DNA of 64,000 nt from Gnetum montanum (GCA_015680685.1 MNCI01005291.1:654860-718859); one strand, 5' to 3'; shown: positions 1 through 10,899, counted from the stretch's first letter. The notes: generated by a model not told the origin, from the sequence alone. Made by a program: numbers and translations.

Positions 1-508
1 TCTTTCCTGCTCGCATCACAGCCATGAATTTACGAAGATCACGTGACCATTATATCAATATGAACTGATTGCAGGTACAGATGAGATCAGAGTTAAAGGA
101 GATTTTAGAATAAGTGAATAACATAAGGAAGGTAAATATATGAAACTAAAACTAAAATTTTATTAGGTCTGTAGACCTCTGAAATTGAATAGAAATATAT
201 AGTCCTGTGCAATTCTGCATTACTCATAAGTTTCATGCCCAAGGAAGATGATTAGGGTTCCATGTGTAGTGGGCTGTAAAGTGTAAAGGGTAAAATCATT
301 TCAAATCTCACCAAGAAGCTCTCTTCCAGATATACATCAATCCTGTTAAAAGAGAATTCATGTAACCTGTTGTTGAGACAAGGCTACTTGAAGATGATGA
401 TATTCACCAACAAATTATAAAATGATCAACGCTATTTTATCACCAGCTGCTTGAATATACTTGTATCCTTTATATACTAAATAATTTTGGAAGAAAGAAA
501 AAAGTAAC

Positions 509-739
509 CTCTTGTAGCTTTATAGCAGCAGAGATCTGCTGGAACGATGGTCTGATATTCCACCCGTCAAGTATTCTGCCAACATTGGGGTCTAAAGAAA
601 GGCCTGCTCCTGTTAGAGTCTTGGCTTTCTCCAGAACTATGATGTGAAGCTCATTTTTCACGTCAAGGTTGCTAATATTGAGCAAGGCATGAGCACATGC
701 CAAGCCTGACATGCTACCTCCTGCAACAACAATTTTCAT
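509..739 (-). CDS. FAD-dependent monooxygenase, first exon only
   Basis: This exon starts at an ATG at 739 and encodes 77 codons beginning MKIVVAGGSMSGLACAHALL. That is a Rossmann FAD-binding beta-alpha unit of the G-x-G-x-x-G/A type. It is followed by an acidic strand end (VLEKA) and a GAGLSLDPNVGRILDGW motif. The order matches plant FAD/NAD(P)-binding monooxygenases of the UbiH / salicylate-hydroxylase-like group, which hydroxylate small aromatic or terpenoid substrates using NAD(P)H. The true substrate cannot be read from this exon. The frame runs into a splice-donor-like GAG|GTTACT at 509/508, and intron sequence follows towards position 1. No convincing second exon is visible in the remaining 500 bases, so the gene probably continues off the left edge. 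An upstream in-frame GTG at 763 exists, but the ATG is preferred. The exon has no internal stop, so the gene may be functional. Confidence 0.72.
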
Positions 740-828
740 GGCTCCACTACAATTAAGCTCCACAGTGTAAGAACTCTTAGCTTAACCGATTATATGCTTC
801 TCATTGAATCATTCATTCTGTGAACCCA

Positions 829-838
829 CTATATATAG
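829..838 (-). promoter_or_regulatory. TATA box of the monooxygenase gene
   Basis: The palindromic CTATATATAG lies 90 bases upstream of the ATG at 739. A start site about 30 bases downstream of it (near 800) would give a 5' leader of about 60 bases, normal for a plant gene. Inferred from position and sequence only. Confidence 0.5.
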
Positions 839-966
839 AACAGGGTCAGGAAACAGCAACGGATCCGTTTCAACGCTTGCATTCCTGCTGCCATATGATA
901 TCTCCCGTGGGTGGTGAAAACCCGAACATAAACAGTGTAAGTATAACATATTTTATTCGCTTCCGT

Positions 967-1017
967 CACGTGATTCCGCAATGTTCGTTTGACAAACCGA
1001 ATTTGGTTGACCACGTG
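967..1017 (-). promoter_or_regulatory. Two G-box cores (CACGTG)
   Basis: CACGTG occurs at 967-972 and again at 1012-1017, about 230-280 bases upstream of the monooxygenase ATG. G-boxes bind plant bZIP and bHLH factors, so light, stress or hormone control is possible. Two copies within 50 bases is more than expected by chance in AT-rich DNA. Confidence 0.35.
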
Positions 1018-1218
1018 CTCATGACCTTGAAATCTTTCAGACAAGCCAAATTAGAGGTCGAAATTTCTTAACAGCTGCTTTCCTATCTCATAACCTTGAA
1101 GTTTAGGTCCAAATTTCTTAACAACGTGCATTGACCTTGAATTTGGCCCAAATTTCTTAACAGCCTGCGGTGACAACGTGCTTCCCTATCTCATGACCTT
1201 GAAGTTTTTCAGACACCC
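1018..1218. repeat. Imperfect tandem repeats in monooxygenase upstream region
   Basis: Four degenerate units share CTCATGACCTTGAA followed by a TTTCAGACA or CAAATTTCTTAACA tail (near 1018, 1086, 1128 and 1190). The copies differ in length and order, like an old local duplication. The AATTTCTTAACA segment occurs three times. Possible regulatory role, unproven. Confidence 0.5.
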
Positions 1219-1327
1219 GGAAACGTGTATAGGCTCACAAACAAAAATTTTCAACTAAATATAGTTGTTACCTTCACTTTTGTTCCTCATTTTTTATTGT
1301 GTTAAAAGAAAGGAGAGAAGGATCACA

Positions 1328-1623
1328 TTGCTTTTGCTTCAAGGTTCAAGTGGGATGAGTTCTAACTATGATAGCGATAATTTAATAATTTTTTAACCAA
1401 ACATACCTCCTAACTTGACTTTGCTACTTTGTTCATCAATGATACTATTTGCCATTAGTAATGTTGTTACTTCAAAACTTACAAAAATGTCTCATCCCTC
1501 ACTTCAACATTAACAGTAAATATTATTTTATATTTTTTAAAGAAGAAGATTATGTTTGCTTTTGTTTGAGAGTTCACGTGGGATGAGGTTTAATTATTAT
1601 AGTGATAATTTAATCATTTTTTG
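1328..1623. repeat. Pair of about 68-bp direct repeats
   Basis: The segment 1328-1395 (TTGCTTTTGCTTCAAGGTTC onward) is repeated with substitutions at 1555-1623. Both contain GTGGGATGAG and GATAATTTAAT followed by a T-run. No coding potential is seen; they could be ends of a small non-autonomous element. Confidence 0.45.
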
Positions 1624-2280
1624 GTGTGTTACATTAATGTAAAGACAAGAAAGGAGGATAGCCATTAACAACAAAGAAAAAATTGTTTGCATTAGAGTGG
1701 CAGCTTTAAGTTGAAATGTGAGGAACTGGTATTTCAGTTGTGTTGTAAGTTTGAAGCTACAACAAGGGCTAGTGCTGAGGGCTATGGAGTAGGATAGTGG
1801 ATGTTTTGAGACTATATGACTCAAGATAGTACATTGCATTTTCTTCCAATAGCTGAACATAAGTAAGAAGCTATTACTTTGGGGTTGATTCTTCTACCTT
1901 TAATTTTTATATGATAAAGAAGACATCATTGTTGACATTGTGATGAGTAGATTTTCTATAAGCAATTTTAATTTAAAAATTTGAGAAGTTTGATATTTAT
2001 TATTTGTTAGAAGTCATTTGAGTTTCCTGTTAAATGTGTGAAATGGTTAGTAGTCACAATATTATGTTTGGGTTGCTTTATTATATTGAAAGTCTCTAAT
2101 CTTAGTTTTCAATTTTAGCATATGTGAATAATAGTAGCATTTAATTCTTAAAAGCAAAATATTTGTTGTGAGAGAACTGAAAAATCATATTTAAGAAGCA
2201 AATAAAGTCTTACTTGCAAATATTAAATCAATAATCATTGTTTAAAAACTACAAAAATTTGTTATCTAAGGTTTTACAAC
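1624..2280. other. AT-rich stretch, no gene seen
   Basis: No frame here carries a recognisable domain. It lies downstream (minus strand) of the NB-ARC remnant and may hold more of that decayed gene, but the reading becomes too broken to support a call. Confidence 0.4.
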
Positions 2281-3118
2281 CCAAACACTCAAACACTCTA
2301 AAATGTTGATGCCTAAGAGTATCTATTTCTAAGGATGTAATTTATTGCCAACCAACCTCAATCATAATAATAGAGAAGATGTCTAAAAATACCTCTTTTT
2401 GCTATGGGATCTTTGAATCAAATAGAACCATCAATGTATTACTTAGCTTTTAATTTCCAAAATCACTAAAACTCCCATTTCTAAGAACTTCAAGTACATT
2501 TTTATAAGCACACTTTCCTTTTTCCTCTTTATAATTACACAAATTATTTCCAAAACAATTTAATAACAAAGAAACCCCTTTGCATTCTAGTGCCACTTGT
2601 TGTATGAGCTCATATTCACCTTCATCTAAATATTTGTCATCTATTGTAATTTTTCACAACAAAATATCTTGTAAAAACTTTTTATCATGTTCCTTTATAG
2701 GATATTCATGATTCACATTCATAATTGATCTAAAGTGATTGTCTTTGCATGTAATAACGATCCTAACTTTTGTATTTTCAGTAGTAGAATGATTTTTTCT
2801 TTTTTTGACTTACATGATATCCAAGTGTTAGGCAATATGTTTACAATGTCCTACTTGTGATGGGCATTGTTAATAAAAATAAAGTAGTGCTTGCCTTTCA
2901 TGAAATTTGCTATCATGCTTTAACCTTCATTAATAGATTGAAATTTAACTAATTTTTCCTTTTCATTTTTCAAAGAAGAAATAATATTCCATTAGAGCTA
3001 AATATAATCAACATTAGTAGACTTTCTCCCTTAGTTATTAGCAGTTTCTTCCTAAACCTCCACCTTGCAATATTTAAATTTAGAAGACACATCATTAAGG
3101 CTACAAATAATTGGTCAT
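2281..3118 (-). pseudogene. NB-ARC (TNL-like) resistance gene remnant
   Basis: Read on the minus strand with frameshifts and stops, this stretch gives NB-ARC landmarks in the right order. First comes a degraded kinase-2-like HYFIFINNAHH, then RIVITCKDNHF (RNBS-B-like). Next are an acidic stretch, ECKGVSLLLNCFGNNL (a decayed GLPL motif), VLEVLRNGS, and KEVFLDI (the FLDIA region of TIR-type proteins). Such proteins are cytoplasmic immune receptors with an ATP-binding switch. The part nearest the P-loop appears to lie across element 1, at 12567-12652. Multiple stops make it non-functional. The motif spacing is convincing; the TIR subclass is inferred from motif wording. Confidence 0.6.
3114..3118. 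repeat. Target-site duplication GTCAT (left of element 1)
   Basis: GTCAT directly precedes the left LTR and is found again at 12562-12566 directly after the right LTR. This perfect 5-bp match fixes both ends of element 1. Confidence 0.9.
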
Positions 3119-4112
3119 TGTACTGATCTAAATCGTCGATGTAAGGCTGGAAGGTAAACAAACACCGAGAGATCGTCGGGCAGACACAGCCGACCCTGCC
3201 TTCACCCAAGGGCAAGTTGGAAAAGTAAACGAAGGTAGAGTGCCTTGGATGGTTTGCACGCAAATCAACCAAGGACTTCCCTGAGCATAAGCTACGGCTA
3301 GCGCTGGGGTTATCGTAAATGGTGTAAATGGGATGTAAACGGAATGCAAACAACAACACAAAATGTAAACAGAGCGTACTGAATTATAAATAAAGTGTAA
3401 ACAGAGCTATATTGTAAAAAAAACGTAAATAGAAATGAACAATGTAAATGGAAGGCAATGAATTGTATTGTATTGTTTAATAAAAAAGGTATGCATCGGT
3501 CAAAGTGTAGCTGCACGTGTGGATGGCAGGTCAAGCACTAAGCCTTGGGATGATGTCTGAAGTGATGTGATGAATGTGAGAAATGCTTGGATGCGAACAG
3601 TCAGATGTGCTGAGCGCCCAAGGATTGTAGGTTCTGCACTTTCTCAGAATTGCCAATGTCTCCAATTGCCCCCTTTTCGATTCATGTGAATTGACAGGGT
3701 ATTTATAGGGTTGAGCCGAGCTCCAGCACAGAATTTCCAGAATGGAATCAATGGCTGGGAGATGAAAGGAAAGCGGATCTATTGACATGTATCCAATGGA
3801 CAGTTGTGTTCGGGTTGGATGCGTGTTGGCGAGAGTTGGATGTGTGTCGGCAAGCTACGTTCTTGACCAGGTGCATCGCATTTTACAATTTATGGGTTAT
3901 TCAAGCCCATGAAAGTACATTTAATTTTAGACCGTGAGGGCCTGACTATCCCACAAATAAAAATCTACAATGAAATGTACAAGGGAAATTTGACTTATCC
4001 TTCTTGAAACTTCTTTGTCCTTGAGTTTTTCTGAAATTTTTTTGGAATTTTCTAGAAGTTGCTAATGCTGAAAATTTTCTGTCATTTTCTAAAATTTTCT
4101 GGAAGTTGATAA

Positions 4113-4340
4113 ATAGTGTTCACACAATGAATAGTGATTACATTGATGAATAGTGATTTCGCTGATGAATAGTGGTCGCATGATGAATAGTGATTACATT
4201 GATGAATAGTGGTCACGCTGTGAATAGTGTTCACACGATGAACAGTGGTCATGCGATGAATAGTGATTTCACTAATAAATAGTGATTTACGTTGATGAAT
4301 AGTGGTCGTGCGATGAATAGTGATTAGGCGATGAACAGTG
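4113..4340. repeat. GATGAATAGTG minisatellite in LTR
   Basis: About a dozen degenerate 20-22 bp units built on GATGAATAGTGRTYACGC. The same array is present in the other LTR near 11890-12125, so it predates or accompanied insertion. Confidence 0.75.
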
Positions 4341-4372
4341 TTTACACAAATCCTTATGCTGTGCAGCGGATC

Positions 4373-4392
4373 CTTACGCTGTGAAGCGTAAG
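4373..4392. other. LTR hairpin CTTACGCT-GTGA-AGCGTAAG
   Basis: Perfect 8-bp arms with a 4-nt loop. A mutated sister sits at 4566-4585 (CTTACGTT..AGTGTAAG), and a degraded one near 4353. Related hairpins occur in the LTRs of elements 2 and 3 at a similar distance from the sense LTR start. A U3 protein-binding or RNA-structure role is inferred. Confidence 0.55.
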
Positions 4393-4780
4393 AAAATGTT
4401 GCTCAAGCTTAATCAACTGAAAATACCTCATTTAAGGCCCAAATTTTGATTTTCTGAAGGCTAGGAGCTGCTAGGGACCTTGGTGAAGGTCATGGGTGGT
4501 CCTTGTGCTTGATTTTGGCCTGTTTTGATTCAGTTTCGGGGCCCCAAAAGTTGGTGACATTGATCCTTACGTTGTGCAGTGTAAGCATAGCGCAAGCACA
4601 TTGTACTTAGCCAAAATTACGCTTTTTGACCTTGAAATTGATGATTCTTGACACCGAGACTTGCCGTCGTGATCTGTGGGCCCCAAGGGAACCTTGCTTG
4701 CTCCATGGTGGGCTGCTTAAAGTTGTTTCAGAGGCTTTGAAGTTGTCTGGAAGTGTTGCTAAAATTTTTGTGGTGTTTCA

Positions 4781-4792
4781 TTGGCCCCTATT
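4781..4792 (-). other. Polypurine tract of element 1
   Basis: Sense reads AAATAGGGGCCAA directly before the 3' LTR. In element 2 the same place reads AAAGAGGGACCA. This is the expected plus-strand primer for reverse transcription. Confidence 0.6.
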
Positions 4793-5887
4793 TGTTGATG
4801 CCTGGAGAAATCCACCCGAGAGGCATCAAAAAGAAGTGCAAAACACCCTGAACAACAAAGCATCAAACAGTAACCGTCAGCCCTTGGCCAGATGTCATCG
4901 CACCATTTTCAAAAGTACATGGGATTGAGATTGGGGGAATGTAGTTCAAGATGCAAGGGGATTGGTTGTAACTAGAGGAAGCCAGGAGTTGGTCGAGGGT
5001 GAAAATTGCTGTTGGAATTTGTGGTAGAGGAATGCTCTCTCATGAACAAGTTATGTCATTGGTCTTTGTCAACAGCCGGGTTTTTAGTAGACTCGGAACC
5101 AAGACATAGGAGGTGCGTTCTTTGGAGAAACGGGACTCTTAAAGAGTGTTTACAGGGCCCGTTGTGAATAGCCAAAGCTATGCGATGATGTGCAACATGG
5201 TCTCTTTGAGACATAAGTGTAACTATTCTTTTCAAGACAATTGCCTTCTCGCCTAGGCCTTGTATGAGAATGGCCAATAGTCTTTTGTTTATGATGTCAA
5301 CGGGGTCATGAAGACTTTTTTCCTTGCATTTCGCTCTTTGACCTTTTTGTGCTATGCTCATGTTTGAGCACATGCATTTTATGTCATGCATTGTGTACTG
5401 TGTTTTACGTTGCAACTGGTTAGGGAGTTACAGTGTGCAAAAATGTATCAAGAGTTTTGAGGTGAGAAGGATGTATCAGGGGGGATGTAATTGAATAGGA
5501 TAAGGGAGCATGATGGGGAATAGGGAATGTATCGGGAGTCGGGAATGTACTTATGAATGGATTGATTAACCCAATCGCATGTGTCAGGAAAAATGTGATA
5601 CCTTGTTGTCCTGATGAAGTGCATCTATGCAAGAACGCCTCAAAAGTGTCATCCTGCAAACACAACTCCAAGAAGACAAGAAAACCACAAATGAAATAGT
5701 CAGCTAAACACTTTAGACAAGGAGATGGAGTCACCACATGCAATTTTCAAAGCAGATAGAATCATGAACATCATCAGTTTCATTAGGGCCCCATGAGATG
5801 AATCATGTAGCAAGTCTTTGTGGAACATGAAAAGCGATTGCAGCGACACATCTTTTCAAGTTTTTCTTGGTCGTCAATGATGTCACC
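4793..5887 (-). other. Conserved 3' non-coding region of element 1
   Basis: No domain is found in any frame, yet the stretch aligns over its length with 45003-46198 of element 2, including its order of short blocks. It lies between the last dyad array and the polypurine tract. It is probably 3' untranslated RNA of the element; a packaging or RNA-processing role is possible. Confidence 0.6.
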
Positions 5888-6215
5888 AGTTTATAGTCTT
5901 AGCTAACTATTGTGGATTAGTTTCACATCATAACCCCTTGGACGATGCCAGTTTAGCGTCGTGGCAGATGGTGCATTGCTAATTTATAGTCATAGCAGAC
6001 TATGAAGAGGCAAACTAGTTTATAGTCTTAGTGGACTCTGGATACTAGTTTCATGTCATGGCGGATGGATGTAGCAGTTTAATGTCATACCGGACAGAGC
6101 TCTGTGGTATTAGTTTCAAGTCATGATCCAAGACTATTCTGTGGTATCAGTTTTAAGTCATGATGCCAGGATTGTGCTAGTTTATAGTCATAGTGGACTG
6201 ATGCTTACCTTGCTT
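5888..6215 (-). repeat. Dyad array III of element 1
   Basis: Irregularly spaced units of constant AGTTTATA or AGTTTAAT followed by short arms around a 6-nt spacer. Examples are AGTC-TTAGTG-GACT, AGTC-ATAGCA-GACT, AGTC-ATAGTG-GACT and TGTC-ATACCG-GACA. Arms differ between units but usually stay complementary. The counterpart in element 2 is 46199-46500. Confidence 0.7.
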
Positions 6216-6635
6216 GTGTAAAGTGTGATGCTTCATGCATGGTCATGCCACGTCCTTGCGAGATCCTGCAAAAATGAACTAGGAAGAAAACAACATTAAG
6301 CAACACCTATCGTACATAGAGTTAGAATGTATGAATGGAAGAAAAGCAATGCAAAAAGTGATAGTTTTATGCCATTCCAGGCTGTATGCTAGTTTAAGGC
6401 CTTTTCAGGCCATGTATTTTTGTAGTTTTATGTTTTTTATTATTTTTCTTTATTTTCTAGAGTATATGTGTGCAACTAAATGTAACATAAATTTCTAAAG
6501 TGTAGAGAAAGATGTAAGGTAAATACTTAGAAAAGAAAGCAACGACCGTGCAAGAATCTAAATCATAACTTGTAAACTGTAAGCAAAAATTCAATGTAAG
6601 ATGATGAGAGTTTGTAAATTTGTGATTTGTTGGCT
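6216..6635 (-). repeat. Spacer with dyad units (array II)
   Basis: Mostly AT-rich spacer without a gene. Units at about 6366-6425 read GCC-ATTCCA-GGC and GGCC-TTTTCA-GGCC after AGTTT. This is where pol and the antisense gene would be expected by comparison with elements 2 and 3, so a deletion joint probably lies here. Confidence 0.5.
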
Positions 6636-7050
6636 CTAGTTTAAAGCTGTTTCGGGCTTGGTTCATCAGTTTAAAGTCTTGATGGACTGTTGCATCTATT
6701 GTTAAAGAAAGGATTACCAGTTTTATGCCATGGTGGGCCAAAGGTAATAACGTTTTCAAGAAATTTTAAATGGAACCAGCCATTTCTGACCGTGGCTAGT
6801 TTAATGTCATTGCGGATGTTTGTTGGCAGTTTTAACATCAAATTGGACATGTCATAGTTTAACGTCATTTTAGACAGTTTGTAGTTTAACGTCATTTCGG
6901 ACAGTTCGTAGTTTAACATCATTTCGCACAGTTTGTGTTTTAACGTCGTTTCGGACAGTTCGTAGTTTAACGTCATTTCGAACATGTCGTAGTTTAACGT
7001 CATTTTAGACAGTTCATAGTTTAACGTCATTTCAGACAGTTTGTATCATT
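6636..7050 (-). repeat. Dyad array I of element 1
   Basis: The right half is a regular tandem of about 27-28 bp units. In each, TAGTTTAACGTCATTTCGGACAG shows arms GTC/GAC with a 6-nt spacer. The left half has units with other arms: AGTC/GACT, GCC/GGC and AAGC/GGCTT-like. It sits directly downstream (sense) of the gag-protease stop. Confidence 0.75.
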
Positions 7051-7054
7051 CGTT

Positions 7055-10000
7055 CTAGTTGTTGAGTTGCCTCTTGATCTTTTGTAGCTTAACGTGTCGG
7101 GTTGGGCGTATGGGTATGATTTTATATTCACCTTCTCTTTCATCGGTGATGTCAAAGGGTAGTTCAAACCAAGAGACATCAGTAGGAATGGCTCCTATGT
7201 CTACGTCTTCTTGTGTTTCTTTAGTGCTAGTTGGGTTGTGAGTCAACGTTGGGTTCACGTTTTGATGTATATTCATGGTTTCTTGTTTAGGCTTGATGAA
7301 CTCAATTTTTGACCCTTTACCTACCTCAAGGTATGAGGAAATGATCGATGTTGTTGTATCCCCATGTATGATGATCTCACCTCCCTCGTAAGGTAGATGT
7401 ATCTCCTGATGGATTGGTGAGGATTCAACTTTAAGTTGAGCTAGCCAAGGATGTCCTAAGATCAGATTAAACCCTAACATTTCATCAACAACTATGAATT
7501 CAGCTAATGTAGGGAATTGGTCTCCGGCTATGAAATCTAAGGTAACCATGCCTTTCACTCCCACACGGGAACCATTGAAAGATCTCAAGAAAGAGGTTGT
7601 TGTGGGTTGTACTTGTTTAGTAAGTCCCAATTTTTCGATGATGGAAAAAGGTATTACATTTGTTGTTGCACCATCATCGACATGCACCCTATGTATTTTG
7701 AAATGATCAACCTGTATTGTTATGAACATAGGGGTCATGGTGATTTCCCCTATTTTCTCATCTAGCTTAATGTCCTTAACATGGAACTCTAAGGATGTCA
7801 TCTTCGATTCCTGAAGTTGTGGGGATAATACTGCATAAATGAATGGTTCGTCTGCAGGAGGATCTTCACTAACAGGAATTGAAGTTAGCATTCATACGAG
7901 AGCCTCTCGATGTACTAGTGAAGTCATTACCAGGTCATACAAACTTAAAGAAGTATTCTTTTGTTTTAAGGCTTGTATGACCTGGGTCAACGCATTTGCT
8001 AGGCCTTTACCATTTGGGACATTCTTATCCGTAGATATTTGGTCCATTTGACCTAGCATTCATATTTCTTATGGAGGGGTTTTTACATTAGTAGCTGAGA
8101 ATGCTGGGTTTGGGATATGACTTGTGACTTCATCTTTGTTTTGGTGACTTGTACTAGGCTCATTAATGGACAAACTCATGGGAACGGTGCTTAGTGGTGT
8201 AGGATTTGGTAGTCATAATTCGTGTCCATGGTTTTCTCTCTCCATGCGCTCTCTTTTTTCTCTTTCTAAGTGCTCTCTTATTAGCCTATTGGCAAGACAG
8301 TCTTGCAAAGGTCGTCGAGAAGTGGAGGTGGGTTGTGAGCTAGGGTGTTTTGGCACCCGGAGCATAAAGGGAATGAGTCGGTTTTCAGATGGTATGTTTG
8401 TTGTGGTGGCAACCAAAGAAGGTATGCGAATGATGAAAGGGGCTTGAGGAGATGTTGGGGTAGGTGTGTTTTTTGAAGATCTCTAAATCACAAAAGGTCT
8501 TCGCTAAACGTCTTGTCTGTTTTCCATATGGATAGTATTAATCACATATGGTGCATCATTGGTGTTGAGAGGATCCTTGTAGACCCCCATGGATTGGTTT
8601 TGAGGTCTTATTGGATTCGCCTCATCGAATGCTACTTCACCCCTATCAATCATGCGTTGTATGTCTTGTTTCAACGTAAAGCAGTAATCAGTTCCATGGT
8701 CGGGTCGTTGGTGATAATCACAAAATCTATCCAACCTAAAGCCTTTTGGAATGAGAGGTTCATTGGCTATTGCTAAGGTTGGATTTTTGGCTAATTCGCA
8801 AAAGCTATCATATCTTTGCAAGGCCGCAGGAGATTTTTTTGAGTTGAATTAGCCCGACCTTTAAAAGTTGACCAAGTAGTTGTTAAGGCCTCATGGGCAA
8901 TGGTGTGTATTGAGCCGGGTCTTTCCTTTTGAAGGTACGACCATGACCTATGTTTTTGTTTCTATTTGAAGAATTTTCAAGTGTATGAGTAGGTGTGGTT
9001 CTTTCATAATTGTTTAGAATAGCGCGTTGTTTTCCCTCATTCACTGTTGCTACCGTTGTTTTGGATTTATCTTTTCTTGTGTGTTGGCTCCTAAAGGTTG
9101 AGTAGGCTGGGTCATTACTTGTTTGTGCAGCTTCTTCTATGTCTTTGATTTGTATGAATTCTTGGCTCAATGTGCAGGCTTTCAAGTAGTAAAGTTTTGA
9201 CTTAATAAAGTCATTCATGGCTGATTTAAGGATAGTGAGTAAATATGTTTTGAGGATAGGTTCATGAAGTTTGTTTAAGGCTGCACTCCACCTTTGGATA
9301 AATTTCTGTGTTGACTCTAATGACACTTGTTTAACTTGAATCAAGCTATCTAACATGGCTTTAGGTTTCAAATTGTACTTGAAACGAGTGACAAACTGAT
9401 GCAACAAATTCTCTAAAGAAGATATGGAGCTACAGGGTAAAGATCGGTACCAGTCTAAGGCTTTTCCAGTTAAGGACATTGCAAACACTCACAAAATTAC
9501 ATGGGGCCATGCTTGAAGTAAAAGGCTTTCAGTTCTAAATGTCACTAGGTGGGCATTTGGGTCCCCTTCTCCATCGTACTTGGTCAGTTGAGGTAATGAG
9601 ACTCCTTTTGACAAGGTTAAGGGTGGAACTGAGGGGTCAATTGGGTCATCTTGATAGAAATCTAGTACCTTGACTTCCTCATTATTGAAATTTTTAAGGC
9701 ATTTTAATTCTTCTGCCAATGAGTGCATCATTTTTTGTGTGTCTGCCCATTCTTGGGTGGTGGGCAAAATGGTGGTTTGGGTTGGTGGTAATTGATAATG
9801 ACTCGATTGTGGCATCATTTGTGGAAAAATAGGTTGTTGGACTGATATTGGTTGCGGTGGGATAGTATTCTGGACTGAGACTACAGCCGGTGTAACCCAC
9901 TGCCCAGCCACAGGTTGTGAAGTAACATCGTGAACATGTTGGGTTGGGGTAATCAATGGTGCCTCATGAATCTGCACCTAGGGTATGTAATGGATGGATG

Positions 10001-10712
10001 TAGAAGTTGGTATGATTGATGGCATTCCAATTACTTGAGGTTGGAAGATCGACCCTGTGTTGGTTTGGGGGAGTTGTTGGGACTGTACTTGTGGAGGAAT
10101 GATGGAAGTGGATGCATCAGAGTGAATGTTATTGAGCACGGAGAAGATAGGAATGGAATGGGGAACAGGTGCTCGAGTGTTTGCGGATGAAGAAGGAAAC
10201 ACAGTTTCTTCCAGGAAAAGATAGAATAATGGGTTTGTGTGGGCATGGGGGCTAACGGTATGGTATGATTCTCCATGTTCAGATTGGGCTGCAAAGTCAT
10301 CTTCTTCATCTTGAGGCTCTATGGAAGGTAGTTGTAAGGCTTGACTTCTAGCCATAAGAAGCTGGGATATGAGTTTATGATGATTTTCAGATAGTGGGAT
10401 TATGTCAAATGCTGAAGGGATAAACTCACGTCCTCATTTGTGGTTAAATTCATATTCTCGCTTAGCTTCCCTCTCTATACGATCAATGGGTAGGTTGGCT
10501 TGGATTTTGACACAGATAAAGTTATACTATTCGGGTGTAAGAGTTGCATGAATAGGGCCTTTGCCCTATAGCCTAAGGGATTGGTGTGTAGGGCCTTAAG
10601 GATTTATGTGTTCAATAACGGTTATGGATTCTGTAGCAGTCACGGGGTTTGAAGCTTCGGCCCCAAAGTCAGCAATTGGTAGTGTTACTGGGTTGATTTG
10701 GGAAGATTCCAT
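7055..10712 (-). pseudogene. Gag-protease polyprotein, element 1 (decayed)
   Basis: The sense ATG is at 10712 (MESSQINP) and the frame ends IKRQLNN-stop at 7055. In order there is a proline/glutamine-rich N part, then the retrotransposon gag core (GEGDPNAHL at about 9570, then SLTGKALDWYRSLP). After that come a zinc knuckle of C-x2-H-x4-H-x4-C type (CDYHQRPDHGTDYC, about 8720) and an aspartic protease with VHVDDGATTNVIP (about 7680) and NLILGHPWLAQL. Gag builds the particle and protease matures it. The frame has stops of all three types and one frameshift near 8830, so it is dead. The protease site reads Asp-Asp-Gly rather than Asp-Thr/Ser-Gly. It aligns along its length with 55971-59774. Confidence 0.85.
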
Positions 10713-10875
10713 GATAAACGTGAATGGACTGGGGTAGAAAAATGGAGTTGGATCGCAATTAGTTGTAGCATGGGGTGACACAAGCTCAGTGTGATCAACA
10801 GGGACGAGGAGACTCAAATGGGCAAGGTGGATGAGTTTTGACAGGTAGTGACGTTTTAACCAATAACAAGAAAGT

Positions 10876-10894
10876 GGCTCTCCTTCTAACGCCA
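10876..10894 (-). other. Primer-binding-site motif of element 1
   Basis: Sense TGGCGTTAGAAGGAGAGCC begins five bases after the 5' LTR. Element 3 has TGGCACTAGAAGGAGGGCC at the same place. TGG is the expected complement of tRNA CCA; the tRNA itself is not identified. Confidence 0.6.
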
Positions 10895-10899
10895 AAAAT

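Larger units (their letters stand above)
3119..4780 (-). repeat. 3' LTR of element 1
   Basis: It pairs base for base with 10900-12561 (same length). Sense starts TGAAACACCACAAAAAT and ends CAGTACA. It includes a GTAAAC-rich segment (about 3300-3450), a GAATAGTG minisatellite (4113-4340) and CTTACGCT/AGCGTAAG hairpins. Confidence 0.9.

Noticed and set aside
1-50. Possible second exon of the monooxygenase (minus strand, WSRDLRKFMAVMRAGK)
   Set aside because: The frame is preceded directly by a stop with no acceptor AG in between, and the wording does not match the family's next block.
3128-3788. Minus-strand open stretches in the element 1 LTR
   Set aside because: LTR sequence with low-complexity composition; frames are not conserved with elements 2 and 4.
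5056-5743. Minus-strand open stretches of 107-119 codons in the element 1 3' region
   Set aside because: The corresponding frames are not kept in element 2 although the DNA aligns, so they are not coding.
6840-7050. Regular 27-bp repeats as a CRISPR-like array
   Set aside because: Units are contiguous tandem copies without unique spacers, in a plant retroelement.
7059-8776. Plus-strand open stretches over the element 1 gag-protease
   Set aside because: They mirror the minus-strand coding frame and show no domain.
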